Shown one piece after another: positions 33,694 through 42,792 of a stretch of 64,000 nt of DNA. The stretch comes from Rhizobium mayense. GTDB taxonomy: Bacteria > Pseudomonadota > Alphaproteobacteria > Rhizobiales > Rhizobiaceae. The stretch is from positions 62,001-126,000 of the forward strand of contig NZ_JARFYM010000004.1 in the NCBI RefSeq assembly GCF_030272705.1, given 5' to 3'. Made by a program: the position numbers and the translations under genes. The notes beneath the pieces are model-generated. The model did not search any database. It was not told where the DNA came from and worked only from the letters and a program-made list of their open reading frames with translations. The stretch's first letter is position 1, and each line of letters opens with the position of its first letter.

Positions 33694-35102
33694 GCCGGGA
33701 GCAATTCATATCCTATGTGCAGGAATCGGATGCGCGCACCGACCCAAACTTGGATCTCTATCGTGTCGAGACTCAAGCCATGAAACGACTGGCGACAACG
33801 GCGGATCGCGCCTTCCTGGCTGTTGGATTGAAGGGCGTTGGCAAAACCGCCTGCTTCAAGAGTCTGAGCGCTGGACGTGACGTCGATTTTGTGCAGGCGA
33901 TCAGCGCCGGCACACAAGAACCGCTGAGTATCGAAGGATCGCGACCGACTCTTCAGTTTGTGGAGGAGATTCGCTCAGAACTGGTGATGCAGGCGTTGAA
34001 CACCCTGGTCGAAAAGCTGAAGATAGATAAGAAACTCGCCAAAAAGGTTCCCGACGATCTCCATCAGGAAGCGCGGGTGTTGGTAACGAACCTTTGGAAG
34101 CGGTTGAAAGACGCCTTCGGCAACCTTGGCGGCATCACTATTCTCGGTTGCGGGATCAGTTTTCGAAACCGCCAGCAGCAAGACACTGGTTTGAGGCTTG
34201 TACCGAGGGATGAATACACCAGGGCGTTCTCGATTGTTGAGCGCCTGTCGAAATCCATTGATTTCCGGATCGTCGTTGACGATCCGGAATCGGTTTTTGC
34301 TGCTGATGAAGGCCTCAACGAAAATCTCGTCGCCGCCTTGGCCATTGCTGCCCACGAGCTGCAAACTCGGCTTACGAATTTCAAATGCATCGTCTTAATG
34401 AAGCCGAACGTCCTTCGGGCGTTGCGAAGAGTCGACGAATTCGTCAACCTGCCCCCAAATGGCCGCGTCCGGCTTAGCTGGACGGACGAGGAACTGAAGG
34501 ACGTCATTCGACTGCGAGCGAAAGCTGCGCAGATTGATTTGGCCACTGCATTCAAGGCCGATCCGGAGCCGGCACTCGACGCCATTGTTAAAGACTGTCG
34601 CTCTGGCCCGCGCGATGCCCTGCGTCGGCTTGAATTGCATTTCGATGCTCATCTCGACGAGCCCGTCACACCTGAGACACTTGAGAAAACAATCGACAGC
34701 TATAGCGAAGCCTGCTTCGAACAAATGTATGGCGCATACGAACGACAATATCGCGGCCTGTCACGCGCAGCGATTGTCCTCTTCGAAGGCCCATCCGCCA
34801 GTGTCCCTAAGGTCAATATTCGCAACCGGCTCGATTCCATGATCGGATCAAGCAAGGAAATCCTGGCGTTCAAGGATGAAAGCTGGGCCCGTGACGCGAC
34901 CCTATTCGCCGACCTTCTCGTGCAATTCGGGCTCGTGGCGATTCAGACTGCTAATGGAATCGTCTTGCCTTATCACGCCCATTACCCCGAAGAAGCGGCC
35001 AGGTCCGATGCCGTTTTTACGCTTATTCCTGGTTTGCGAGGTCGCGCGAACATCCGCGCAGCAAAGACAAATCCCGCCATCGAGCGTCGCAAAGGCCGTT
35101 AA
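33690..35102 (+). CDS. P-loop ATPase, possibly Sll1717/KAP-like, function unknown
   Basis: 470 residues, predicted soluble. Walker A GLKGVGKTA at 46-54. A Walker-B-like strand FRIVVDD at 192-198 is followed by FKCIVLMKPNVL (231-242), where AAA+-like proteins have sensor 1, and CRSGPRDALRRL near 303-314, a sensor-2-like arginine segment. The C-terminal about 130 residues (SRAAIVLFEGPSASV...LVQFGLVAIQTANGIVLPYHA) look like a winged-helix module. The pattern recalls P-loop ATPases of the Sll1717 group, some of which occur in defence loci, but the match was made by eye. Operon partner at 33172 overlaps by 4 bp. Confidence 0.8.
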   Translation: MSREQFISYVQESDARTDPNLDLYRVETQAMKRLATTADRAFLAVGLKGVGKTACFKSLSAGRDVDFVQAISAGTQEPLSIEGSRPTLQFVEEIRSELVMQALNTLVEKLKIDKKLAKKVPDDLHQEARVLVTNLWKRLKDAFGNLGGITILGCGISFRNRQQQDTGLRLVPRDEYTRAFSIVERLSKSIDFRIVVDDPESVFAADEGLNENLVAALAIAAHELQTRLTNFKCIVLMKPNVLRALRRVDEFVNLPPNGRVRLSWTDEELKDVIRLRAKAAQIDLATAFKADPEPALDAIVKDCRSGPRDALRRLELHFDAHLDEPVTPETLEKTIDSYSEACFEQMYGAYERQYRGLSRAAIVLFEGPSASVPKVNIRNRLDSMIGSSKEILAFKDESWARDATLFADLLVQFGLVAIQTANGIVLPYHAHYPEEAARSDAVFTLIPGLRGRANIRAAKTNPAIERRKGR

Positions 35103-35203
35103 TTCTTGGAGCATCACGGCCGAGAAAATCGAGATAAATAGTTGCAAGCTTCCTGGTGAGTAAGGTCGAGCACGACCAGCGGCGGTCTTCCACGGTTAGC
35201 AGG

Positions 35204-35653
35204 TCAGTTCTTGTATTCCGGCATCGCTGATGAGTGATGCGAGGCAATCAACCACTTTCCGTGTTCGACTTCATAGGTGAAGGTGTAGCGGGCTGGCACC
35301 TTCGTTCCGTCGGCCATCGTAAAGGTATAGAGGCCGGTGTCGGTGACCTTGTTGCAGCCGATCCTGATGGTTCGGCTGTCGATCTTGCCTTGCGGCTTCT
35401 TCTTCAGGAATTCCTTGAAATAGGCCATGCGCTCTGCCTGCGTCACGCGCGGCTTGTTCGATAAGGTGGGCAGGAGAACCGCGTCGGGCGCGTAGTTCTC
35501 GACAACTTTCTGGGGATCGAGCGTTGCCAACGAGGCATTCCAGCGGTCGAAGAGACCTTCCACCTGTTTCTTTGTGATCGGCGTGCATTCGACGGCCCAT
35601 GCCGGACCCGCGATAAAAGATGCGAAGACGGCTGCCAGAACAAGTTTATGCAT
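35204..35653 (-). CDS. secreted SnoaL/NTF2-like (DUF4440-type) protein
   Basis: 149 residues from ATG 35653, preceded by GGGGGA. Signal peptide MHKLVLAAVFASFIAGPAWA, 1-20. The mature part is an NTF2-like cone fold resembling SgcJ/EcaC and CaMKII-association-domain proteins: VEGLFDRWNASLATLDPQKVVENYAPDAVLLPTLS and the C-terminal ARYTFTYEVEHGKWLIASHHSS. Probably periplasmic; ligand unknown. Convergent with the ATPase gene. Confidence 0.88.
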   Translation of the reverse strand: MHKLVLAAVFASFIAGPAWAVECTPITKKQVEGLFDRWNASLATLDPQKVVENYAPDAVLLPTLSNKPRVTQAERMAYFKEFLKKKPQGKIDSRTIRIGCNKVTDTGLYTFTMADGTKVPARYTFTYEVEHGKWLIASHHSSAMPEYKN

Positions 35654-35786
35654 GGTGGTCCCCCAATCCCGACCTTTACTGTTTTCAATCACAGAATACC
35701 GTGTTCTGGTTGAACTGGCGAGTGAGAGGCCCTGCACAAACGGAGTCCGCAGCAGCCCCGAATTTGCTCATGGTTCGGATATTTCG

Positions 35787-36419
35787 TTAGGGTTTCACGC
35801 GATCTGGATGCGCCGCCTGAAATGCGGGCAGTTTGGCACACCTCGCATCGATATCGACGATGCGCTTGAGATCGGTCATGTCCACGCCCCAGCGGCGGGC
35901 GTTATAGACTTGCGGCACAAGACAGAGGTCCGCGATCGTCGGCCGATCTCCGAAGCAGAACTCTCCCTTGAATTCGCAGAGCATTGCTTCCAGTTTGCGG
36001 AGGCCGCCCGCAATGAAGTGCCTCATCCATTCTTCGCGGGCCTCGGCTTGGCCCACTATGGTCGCGACATGCGTCGCGACGTGCAAGTTGCAAATGGGAT
36101 GGATGTCCATAGCGATAGCGTATGCGAGTGCTCGCACAGATTGTCGGTCTGCAATGGCCTGTGGCATCAATCCGCACTCCGGCCGAAGCTCGGCCAAATA
36201 TTCGATGATTGCGAGCGACTGCGTCAGCACCCTTCCATCGATCACCAGTGTCGGCACGAACCCCTGCGGGTTGAGCGCCATATAGTCCGGACTCCTCTGC
36301 TTGCCTTCCAGCAAGTCGATCGGCACGGCTTTATAGCCAATCTCAAGCAAATTGAGCGCGATGCGGACACGATAGCTCGCCGATGATCTCCAGTAATCGT
36401 AGAGAACGACCTCACTCAT
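35787..36419 (-). CDS. maiA: maleylacetoacetate isomerase (zeta-class GST)
   Basis: 210 residues. SSASYRVRIALNL at the N-terminus is the zeta-class glutathione-site motif (SSxSxRVRIAL); thioredoxin-like domain about 1-80, helical C-domain after. It isomerises maleylacetoacetate to fumarylacetoacetate using glutathione. It follows fahA with a 4-bp overlap, fixing the pathway assignment. Confidence 0.93.
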   Translation of the reverse strand: MSEVVLYDYWRSSASYRVRIALNLLEIGYKAVPIDLLEGKQRSPDYMALNPQGFVPTLVIDGRVLTQSLAIIEYLAELRPECGLMPQAIADRQSVRALAYAIAMDIHPICNLHVATHVATIVGQAEAREEWMRHFIAGGLRKLEAMLCEFKGEFCFGDRPTIADLCLVPQVYNARRWGVDMTDLKRIVDIDARCAKLPAFQAAHPDRVKP

Positions 36420-37441
36420 GGCGACTTCAATTCTCCATATCTTTCGACAGTCTGCTCAATCGCCCCGAAGATCGAATGCCCGGCGCGATCTTTCATCTCG
36501 ATACGGACTTGATCGCCAAACCGCAGGAATGGAGTCTTCGGCGATCCGGTTTCAATGGTCTCGATCATCCGCATCTCCGCGATGCAGGAATAGCCGTCGC
36601 CTCCATGTTCGACCGGCTTGCCCGGCCCGCCGTCAAGCTTATTGGAAATCGTTCCCGAGCCGATGATCGAGCCGGCCACGAGACTGCGGGTTTTGGCGGC
36701 ATGGGCGATCAGTTGGCCAAAATCAAATGTCATGTCGACGCCGGCGTTCGCCTTGCCGAATGCCTTGCCGTTCAAGGTCACAAGCAGCGGAAGATGCACC
36801 TTGCCGCCATCCCAGGCCTCTCCGAGTTCATCGGGGGTCACCGCGACCGGAGAAAATGCCGACGCGGGCTTGGACTGGAAGAAGCCAAATCCCTTTGCGA
36901 GCTCTTCCGGAATGAGACCCCGCAGTGACACGTCGTTGACCAGCATCACCAGACGGATGGCGCTGCGGGCGACCTCTGGACTGGAACCCATGGCAACATC
37001 GCCAACGACGACGGCGACCTCGCCTTCCATGTCGATCCCGTAAGCCTCGTAGGCCATCACGATCGGATCACGTGGGCCAAGGAAACTGTCGGAGCCGCCT
37101 TGATACATCAGCGGATCGACCCAGAAGCTGGCCGGCATCTCGGCGCCCCGCGCCTTGCGCACCAGTTCGACATGGTTGACGTAAGCCGAACCATCGGCCC
37201 ACTGATAGGCCCGTGGCAAGGGCGATGCGGCCTCGTGTTCGTGGAACCTGATCGTTGGCTGCGCTCCGGTCTCGATACCCTCGGCAATCAGCGCAAGTCT
37301 CGGAGCCACGTGCTCCCAGTCGTCGAGAGCGGCCTGCAAGGTGCGGGCAATGTGACCGACCTCGGAGCAGCGGGTCAGGTCGCGGGAGACGACGACGAGC
37401 CGACCGTCCCTAGTGGAGTCTTTCAACGTCGCGAGCTTCAT
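36416..37441 (-). CDS. fahA: fumarylacetoacetate hydrolase
   Basis: 341 residues from ATG 37441 (MKLATLKDSTRDGRL); the open frame upstream is not coding-like. Typical FAH C-terminal domain with the metal-ligand segments PLMYQGGSDSFLGPRDPI and YGIDMEGEVAVVVGDV, and AGSIIGSGTISN. Hydrolyses fumarylacetoacetate to fumarate and acetoacetate. Co-transcribed with hmgA upstream (37-base gap) and maiA downstream. Confidence 0.94.
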   Translation of the reverse strand: MKLATLKDSTRDGRLVVVSRDLTRCSEVGHIARTLQAALDDWEHVAPRLALIAEGIETGAQPTIRFHEHEAASPLPRAYQWADGSAYVNHVELVRKARGAEMPASFWVDPLMYQGGSDSFLGPRDPIVMAYEAYGIDMEGEVAVVVGDVAMGSSPEVARSAIRLVMLVNDVSLRGLIPEELAKGFGFFQSKPASAFSPVAVTPDELGEAWDGGKVHLPLLVTLNGKAFGKANAGVDMTFDFGQLIAHAAKTRSLVAGSIIGSGTISNKLDGGPGKPVEHGGDGYSCIAEMRMIETIETGSPKTPFLRFGDQVRIEMKDRAGHSIFGAIEQTVERYGELKSP

Positions 37442-37478
37442 GTCCCAATCCCAATGTCGGAGGATGCGTGGCCGGACT

Positions 37479-38840
37479 TTACTTGATCCCCGGCGTTCCG
37501 TCGAACCTGCGTTCCAGGCCGTCCCAGCACTCCAGGTAATTATCTTGCCGCGTTTCGAGCTCAGCGGCATATTTCGTCACCTGCTGCGGAAACCTGGTCT
37601 CGAACATGAAGGCCATGGTGTTCTCAAGTTTCACGGGCTTGAGCTCGGAACTGGATGCCTTTTCGAATCCGGAGGCATCCGGCCCATGTGGCAGCATCAT
37701 GTTGTGCAGGCTCATGCCGCCCGGCACGAAACCCTGCTCCTTTGCATCATACTGACCATGGATCAGGCCCATGAACTCGCTCATGATGTTGCGATGGTAC
37801 CAGGGCGGGCGGAAGGTGTGCTCGGCGACCAGCCAGCGTGGCGGAAAGATCACGAAATCGACATTCGCCGTGCCGGCACTTTCGGTCGGAGCGGTCAGCA
37901 CGCTGAAGATCGATGGGTCGGGGTGGTCGAACAGGATTGCGCCGACCGGGGAAAATGTCCGCAGGTCGTACTTATAGGGGATGTAGTTGCCATGCCAGGC
38001 GACCACATCAAGGGGCGAGTGGCCGATTTCCGTGACGTAGAATTTCCCGCACCATTTGACATGCACGCGGCAAGGCGTTTCCTTGTCCTCGAAGGCGGCA
38101 ACGGGAGTCTTGAAATCGCGCGGGTTTGCCAAGCAGTTCGCGCCGATAGGCCCGCGGTCCGGCAACGTGAATTTGGCGCCGTAATTCTCGCAAATATAGC
38201 CTCGCCAGACTTTCTCGTCGCCCTTGCGTGTCACCTTGAACATCATGCCGCGCGGGATGATGCAGATTTCCAAGGGCTCGACGTCCATGATGCCCATTTC
38301 GGTGAACACCCTGATGGCACCGATCTCAGGAACGATCAGCAGTTCGCCATCGGCATTGAAGGAATAATCATCCACCATGTCCTCGTTGAAGACATAGGCA
38401 TGCGACGCCATGCCCGTTTGCGTCATAACATCGCCGGCGGTCGTGATCGTGCGAATCCCTTCCAGGAAGGTCAGCCTCTCAATCGGGGTCGGCACCGGAT
38501 CCCAGCGAAGCTGGCCTAGAGGCAGCGAATGTTCGTCCAGGCAGGGTGCGGATTTCCAGAGCCGATAGGAAGCGTTCGAAAAGCGGCGGGTGTGGCGTAC
38601 GCTCGGGCGAATACGATAGAGCCAGGATCGTTCGTTCGTTCCGCGGGGGGCGGTGAACGGTGAGCCGGAAAGCTGCTCCGCGTAGAGACCATAATTGCAT
38701 TTCTGCGGACTGTTCTGCCCCTGCGGCAGAGCGCCCGGCAGCGACTCTGTCTCGAAATCATTACCGAAGCCCGGCATATATTGCAGCGTCTCCGCCGCCG
38801 TAGTCCGGTGATCGGAACCCCGGGTTCTCGTCTGGTCCAT
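37479..38840 (-). CDS. hmgA: homogentisate 1,2-dioxygenase
   Basis: 453 residues, full length. [25 protein letters not shown] near the start is family-specific. The Fe ligand segment YHRNIMSE (H-x5-E as in the human H335/E341 pair) and the later [13 protein letters not shown] are visible. It opens the homogentisate ring to maleylacetoacetate with O2 in the cytoplasm. GGGAGGAG precedes the ATG. First gene of the hmgA-fahA-maiA unit. Confidence 0.96.
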   Translation of the reverse strand: MDQTRTRGSDHRTTAAETLQYMPGFGNDFETESLPGALPQGQNSPQKCNYGLYAEQLSGSPFTAPRGTNERSWLYRIRPSVRHTRRFSNASYRLWKSAPCLDEHSLPLGQLRWDPVPTPIERLTFLEGIRTITTAGDVMTQTGMASHAYVFNEDMVDDYSFNADGELLIVPEIGAIRVFTEMGIMDVEPLEICIIPRGMMFKVTRKGDEKVWRGYICENYGAKFTLPDRGPIGANCLANPRDFKTPVAAFEDKETPCRVHVKWCGKFYVTEIGHSPLDVVAWHGNYIPYKYDLRTFSPVGAILFDHPDPSIFSVLTAPTESAGTANVDFVIFPPRWLVAEHTFRPPWYHRNIMSEFMGLIHGQYDAKEQGFVPGGMSLHNMMLPHGPDASGFEKASSSELKPVKLENTMAFMFETRFPQQVTKYAAELETRQDNYLECWDGLERRFDGTPGIK

Positions 38841-38897
38841 CGCTCCACTCCTCCCGAAACTAAAGCGATCCCACGCCTTGGCGAGATCGCCCGGAGA

Positions 38898-40007
38898 TCA
38901 CTCCGCTGCAGTGCCGATGACGCCGCGCTTGATCTGATCCGCCTCGATCGACTCGAAGAGAGCACGGAAGTTGCCTTCCCCAAACCCCTCGTCACCCTTG
39001 CGCTGGATGAATTCGAAGAAGATCGGGCCGATGACGGTTTTTGAAAATATCTGGAGCAGGATTTTCGTCATGCCGCCATTCACCACACCTTCGCCGTCGA
39101 TGAGGATACCATGTTTCTTCATACGGTCGATGGGCTCGTCATGGCCGTTCACGCGTTCGTAGGACATGTCGTAATAGGTCTCCGGAGGACCCGGCATGAA
39201 GCGGAGACCGTTGTCGGCGAGCCTGTCGGTGGCCTCGTAGATGTCTTCCGTTCCAACGGCGATGTGCTGGATGCCCTCGCCCTTGTACTTCTTCAGAAAC
39301 TCCTCGATCTGGCTTGTGTCGTCCTTCGATTCATTCAGCGGGATGCGGATTTTGCCGCAGGGCGAGGTGATGGCGCGGCTCACCAGGCCGGTGATGCGCC
39401 CATCGATATCGAAGAAGTGGATCTGCTTGAAATTGAACAGTTCGCGGTAAAAATCCCACCACTTGTCCATGTTGCCGCGGAAGACGTTGTGGGTCAGATG
39501 GTCGAGATAATAGAAACCCAGACCTTCAGGATGCGGGTCGCGCTCGCCAAGCCAGTCGAACTCAGCTTCGTAAGCCGATCCTTTCGCACCGTAGGTTTCA
39601 ATAAAATACAGCAGCGAGCCGCCAATGCCGACAATCGCCGGGACATCGAGAGTCTTGTCGTCTCCTTCATAGGGAACGGCACCTTTTGACACTGCATGGT
39701 CGAACGCATGCTTGGCATCGACAACGCGCCAGGCCATCGACGGTGCGCAGGGACCGTGATCTCCAACGAAACGGGTAGCGTGACTGCCCGGTTCGGCATT
39801 CATGACATAGTTGATGTCGCCCTGCCGCCAAACAGTGATGTCTTTGGTCTTGTGCCTGGCGACTGCAACGTAGCCCATGCGTGTAAAGAGCTCGCGCAGC
39901 TTCTCGGGCTCCGGATGAGCGAATTCGACAAATTCAAAGCCATCGGTGCCGGCTGGATTATCGGCGCTGATTTCCGGCGGCGGCGCATCATGCGGATAAG
40001 GACCCAT
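38898..40007 (-). CDS. hppD: 4-hydroxyphenylpyruvate dioxygenase
   Basis: 369 residues with two vicinal-oxygen-chelate domains. Fe(II) ligands: His in YYLDHLTHNV, His in GIQHIAVGTEDI and Glu in GPIFFEFIQRKGDEGFG. It converts 4-hydroxyphenylpyruvate to homogentisate. CCAGGAGGAGAAA precedes the ATG. It is divergent from an Lrp-type regulator and has its own operator-like sites at 40025-40075. Confidence 0.96.
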   Translation of the reverse strand: MGPYPHDAPPPEISADNPAGTDGFEFVEFAHPEPEKLRELFTRMGYVAVARHKTKDITVWRQGDINYVMNAEPGSHATRFVGDHGPCAPSMAWRVVDAKHAFDHAVSKGAVPYEGDDKTLDVPAIVGIGGSLLYFIETYGAKGSAYEAEFDWLGERDPHPEGLGFYYLDHLTHNVFRGNMDKWWDFYRELFNFKQIHFFDIDGRITGLVSRAITSPCGKIRIPLNESKDDTSQIEEFLKKYKGEGIQHIAVGTEDIYEATDRLADNGLRFMPGPPETYYDMSYERVNGHDEPIDRMKKHGILIDGEGVVNGGMTKILLQIFSKTVIGPIFFEFIQRKGDEGFGEGNFRALFESIEADQIKRGVIGTAAE

Positions 40008-40024
40008 TTTCTCCTCCTGGGAAA

Positions 40025-40042
40025 TTGCATCTGATTATGCAA
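40025..40042. promoter_or_regulatory. Lrp/AsnC-type operator candidate 1
   Basis: TTGCAT-N6-ATGCAA, perfect inverted repeat 18 bases upstream of hppD, in the divergent gap with the Lrp gene. Confidence 0.6.
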
Positions 40043-40060
40043 AGTGTGATCCAAAACGCG

Positions 40061-40075
40061 TGCAATGTTCTTGCA
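40061..40075. promoter_or_regulatory. Lrp/AsnC-type operator candidate 2
   Basis: TGCAA-N5-TTGCA, perfect inverted repeat sharing the TTGCA/TGCAA half-site with the first, in the same gap. Multiple spaced half-sites are normal for Lrp-type regulators. Confidence 0.55.
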
Positions 40076-40099
40076 TTCTTCATGATAAAGGAGGAAATT

Positions 40100-40114
40100 A
40101 TGCACGATCTGTGA
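40100..40114 (+). other. four-codon minigene with a strong ribosome site
   Basis: AAAGGAGG at 40086-40093 is ideal for the ATG at 40100-40102, which starts MHDL and stops at TGA 40112-40114. The Lrp gene begins 22 bases later with a poor ribosome site of its own. Reinitiation after this minigene could drive translation of the regulator. Confidence 0.35.
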
Positions 40115-40135
40115 GGGTTTTGTGGGTTTCGCGCA

Positions 40136-40633
40136 ATGAATGAACAGCTCGACAAATTCGATTTGCGTCTGCTCCAGGAGCTCCAAAAGGACGGCAGGTT
40201 GACGAACAACGAATTGGGCGAACGGATCGCGCTTTCACCCTCGCAATGTTCACGCCGGCGAACGAGACTGGAGGCTGAGGGCTATATTCGAGGCTACCAG
40301 GCCAACTTGGATCGGCAAAAATTAGGTCTGGAAATGCTGGTGGTCATTTCCGTAACACTCGCAACCCACAACAGGGACAACGCCCAAAGATTTTCCCAGC
40401 TAATCAGCGGACTCCCGGAAGTACTAGAAGCCTATGCGTTGACCGGCGAAATGGACTATCACCTGAAGGTGGCAACCCGCGGGCTCACCGATCTTTCAAG
40501 GTTCGTCAACGACGTTCTGCTGCCCCACGAGTCGGTGCAGCACGTGAAGACCTCGATCGTCCTCGATACGCTCAAAACATTTGAAGGACTCCCGGTCATG
40601 CCAAATAGCTGGCATGGCGATAGCGAGCGCTGA
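40136..40633 (+). CDS. Lrp/AsnC-family regulator, probable tyrosine-pathway regulator
   Basis: 165 residues. N-terminal HTH (FDLRLLQELQKDGRLTNNELGERIALSPSQCSRRRTRLEAEGYI) and C-terminal RAM ligand domain (ALTGEMDYHLKVATRGLTDLSRFVNDVLL). An in-frame stop at 40112 rules out an earlier start, so ATG 40136 is used. Divergent from hppD; probably senses Tyr or an aromatic amino acid and activates hppD. Confidence 0.93.
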   Translation: MNEQLDKFDLRLLQELQKDGRLTNNELGERIALSPSQCSRRRTRLEAEGYIRGYQANLDRQKLGLEMLVVISVTLATHNRDNAQRFSQLISGLPEVLEAYALTGEMDYHLKVATRGLTDLSRFVNDVLLPHESVQHVKTSIVLDTLKTFEGLPVMPNSWHGDSER

Positions 40634-40731
40634 GTTGGCCACGCGCGAAAGGCACGACACGCCCTATCTTTTTTGTCTTTTCGCAATCCCGGACGGAAAA
40701 CCGCTTCGCACTTTTCCTGGTATTGCTCCAG

Positions 40732-41205
40732 CTAGATGGGCAGCTCGGTCGAGAATTTCAGCTCGCGCAGCACGAAGCTCGATACCACCGTGCGCACATG
40801 CGGGTTGCGCAGGAGGTAGCGGGTCATGAAGGCCTCGTAGCTTTCCACGTCCTTCGCCCGGATTTTCAGCATATAGTCGAAGGCGCCCGACAATGCGTAG
40901 CACTCCATGATCTCCGGCCGCTCCAGCACCACCGAGGCGAAAGACGCTACCGCTTCTTCGTGGTGATCCTCCAGCGTCACATGCGCGATTACACAGAGCT
41001 TGAGATCGAGTTTTCCGGGGTCGAGCAGCGTCACACGCTTGCGGATGACGCCGTCCGATTCCAGCTCCTGGATCTTCCGCCAGGCCGAACTCTGCGACAT
41101 GCCGGCCTGTTCCGCCAGGTCCGCCAGCGAAAGACTGCCATCGGCCTGGACGAGTTGCAGAAGCTTGCGGTGAAAGGTCCCATTTTCTTTCATTTGTAGC
41201 GCCAT
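40732..41205 (-). CDS. Lrp/AsnC-family regulator, probable phhA regulator
   Basis: 157 residues. HTH at about 10-55 (FHRKLLQLVQADGSLSLADLAEQAGMSQSSAWRKIQELESDGVI) and RAM domain with YALSGAFDYMLKIRAKDVESYEAFMTRYLL. The start may be ATG 41205 or ATG 41193. Divergent from phhA, 110 bases apart, so probably its Phe-responsive activator. Confidence 0.92.
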   Translation of the reverse strand: MALQMKENGTFHRKLLQLVQADGSLSLADLAEQAGMSQSSAWRKIQELESDGVIRKRVTLLDPGKLDLKLCVIAHVTLEDHHEEAVASFASVVLERPEIMECYALSGAFDYMLKIRAKDVESYEAFMTRYLLRNPHVRTVVSSFVLRELKFSTELPI

Positions 41206-41315
41206 ATGCGAAAGTATTTTTCATGATTATGTCGAAGAGCAGCACGAAAGAAAAGAAAATCCGGCGAGTTCGGAGTATAATCGCAAGGTGACGCAGTGCC
41301 TGGGAGGATCAGCAT

Positions 41316-42107
41316 ATGACCAAGGAAAGCAGCTACACCGCCAAACTTCCCGGCCCAGACGGTTTATACGCCTACACTTCCGAAGAAGATGCGATATGGG
41401 GCGAACTTTACGAACGCCAGATGAAGCTGTTGGCCAATATGGCCTGCCGCGAATATCTTGACGGCGTCAAAACCCTGGGGCTCAAGCCAGACAAGGTCCC
41501 TCAGCTTCGCGATGTGAACCGGCGCCTGAACGAGACCACCGGCTTCGGCGTCGAAGGCGTGCCAGCGCTCATTCCGCCCTCGCGTTTCTACGAACTTCTG
41601 TCGCAAGGCAAATTCCCGCTCGCAACCTTCCTTCGCCGTCGTGAGCATATCGACTATATCGAGGAACCGGACCTGTTCCATGAGGTTTTCGGCCATTGCC
41701 CACTGCTGACGAACCGGAGCTATGCGAATTTCGTAAGGCATTTCGGCGAGACCGCCGCGCGCCTCGGCAAGGGCTATTCCTGGCATTTGTTCCGCATCTT
41801 CTGGTTCACCGTCGAATTCGGCCTGATCAACACACCGCAAGGCCGCCGCTGCTTCGGCGCGGGCATCGTCTCGTCGCCAAGCGAAACGAAGGCGGCTATG
41901 GAGGGTAAAGCGTGCGAATTCCGGCCGTTCGACCTGCTAAGCGTCCTCAGGACACCCTACCGGATCGATATCGTCCAGCCGATCTACTATGTCATCGACA
42001 GCTTCGCCGACCTTGAAGCGATCGTCGACCAGGATATCGGGAGCCTGATCGTGACCGCCAAGTCGCTGGGTGATTTCGCACCCACTTTCGAAGCCAAGGC
42101 CTCATGA
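41316..42107 (+). CDS. phhA: phenylalanine 4-monooxygenase
   Basis: 263 residues, the bacterial monomeric length. LIPPSRFYELLSQGKFPLATFLRRREHIDYIEEPDLFHEVFGHCPLL contains the two iron-ligand histidines (HEVFGH), and the Glu ligand is in FWFTVEFGLI. It hydroxylates Phe to Tyr with tetrahydropterin. GGGAGGATC precedes the ATG; -10-like TATAAT at 41276-41281 without a good -35 fits an activated promoter. No phhB (carbinolamine dehydratase) is adjacent. Confidence 0.95.
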   Translation: MTKESSYTAKLPGPDGLYAYTSEEDAIWGELYERQMKLLANMACREYLDGVKTLGLKPDKVPQLRDVNRRLNETTGFGVEGVPALIPPSRFYELLSQGKFPLATFLRRREHIDYIEEPDLFHEVFGHCPLLTNRSYANFVRHFGETAARLGKGYSWHLFRIFWFTVEFGLINTPQGRRCFGAGIVSSPSETKAAMEGKACEFRPFDLLSVLRTPYRIDIVQPIYYVIDSFADLEAIVDQDIGSLIVTAKSLGDFAPTFEAKAS

Positions 42108-42340
42108 ACGGCTGATTATCCGGAGGCGGCGGGAGCCGAGCCCCTGCCTTCCGCATGCTGAATCTTTGGCCGCTCTTCGAATATGGCGCTATAAACACTA
42201 AAGATGAAAAACTAATCTTGGGCCGATGATTATCGAAGGTTCTGACAGGCTTCTGACTAAGGCCTTGAATTTGATTGCGCTCCACCCGATAGCTGCCCTA
42301 TGCATCGCAACACTTGTCCAGCATCAATCAGGTATGCCCA

Positions 42341-42550
42341 ATGAACGAAGACGATTTCATCGCTCTCTGCAAGAATGGGAAATTTAAGGAAGCGCTTGCG
42401 CACGCATTGCAGGGACGTGAGAAGGCGAAATATTCACCCAGCCGGTTTTCCATGGACAAGAACACAGGAAAACCGATCTTTTACCGCGGCAACAAACGCG
42501 TCGAAATGGATGCTGATGGGGAATGGCAGCTGGCTAAGAATACCAGGTAG
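42341..42550 (+). CDS. small hypothetical protein
   Basis: 69 residues from ATG 42341 (MNEDDFIALCKNGKFKEALAHALQGREKAKYSPSRF). Helical N-half, strand-rich C-half with YRGNKRVEMDADGEWQLAK. No family name recognised. A TTG at 42314 in frame is an alternative start. Ribosome site weak, but composition is coding-like. Monocistronic. Confidence 0.55.
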   Translation: MNEDDFIALCKNGKFKEALAHALQGREKAKYSPSRFSMDKNTGKPIFYRGNKRVEMDADGEWQLAKNTR

Positions 42551-42792
42551 GCAATTTGCCCTGATTGCCGATGATGAATTCCTTTCGAACTGCCATCGTG
42601 ATCCGAAGATATGCTAAATCAGCATGCATACTTGCTATCGCATCTCGCCATCAGCAAGGCCACCGATGCCGCGCAACGGAGCCCCAGCGCCCACCTCGCT
42701 GTTGGAGATAGCGAATTCAGCGCGTTTTTTTTAGAGCGTCCGGTCCTAGCAACTCAAAATTGCCGCGCCTGATTGCCTTATCGCACTGCAAA

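Noticed and set aside
37413..38519. 368-codon plus-strand frame opposite hmgA
   Set aside because: Antisense to homogentisate dioxygenase, whose iron-ligand motifs are clear.
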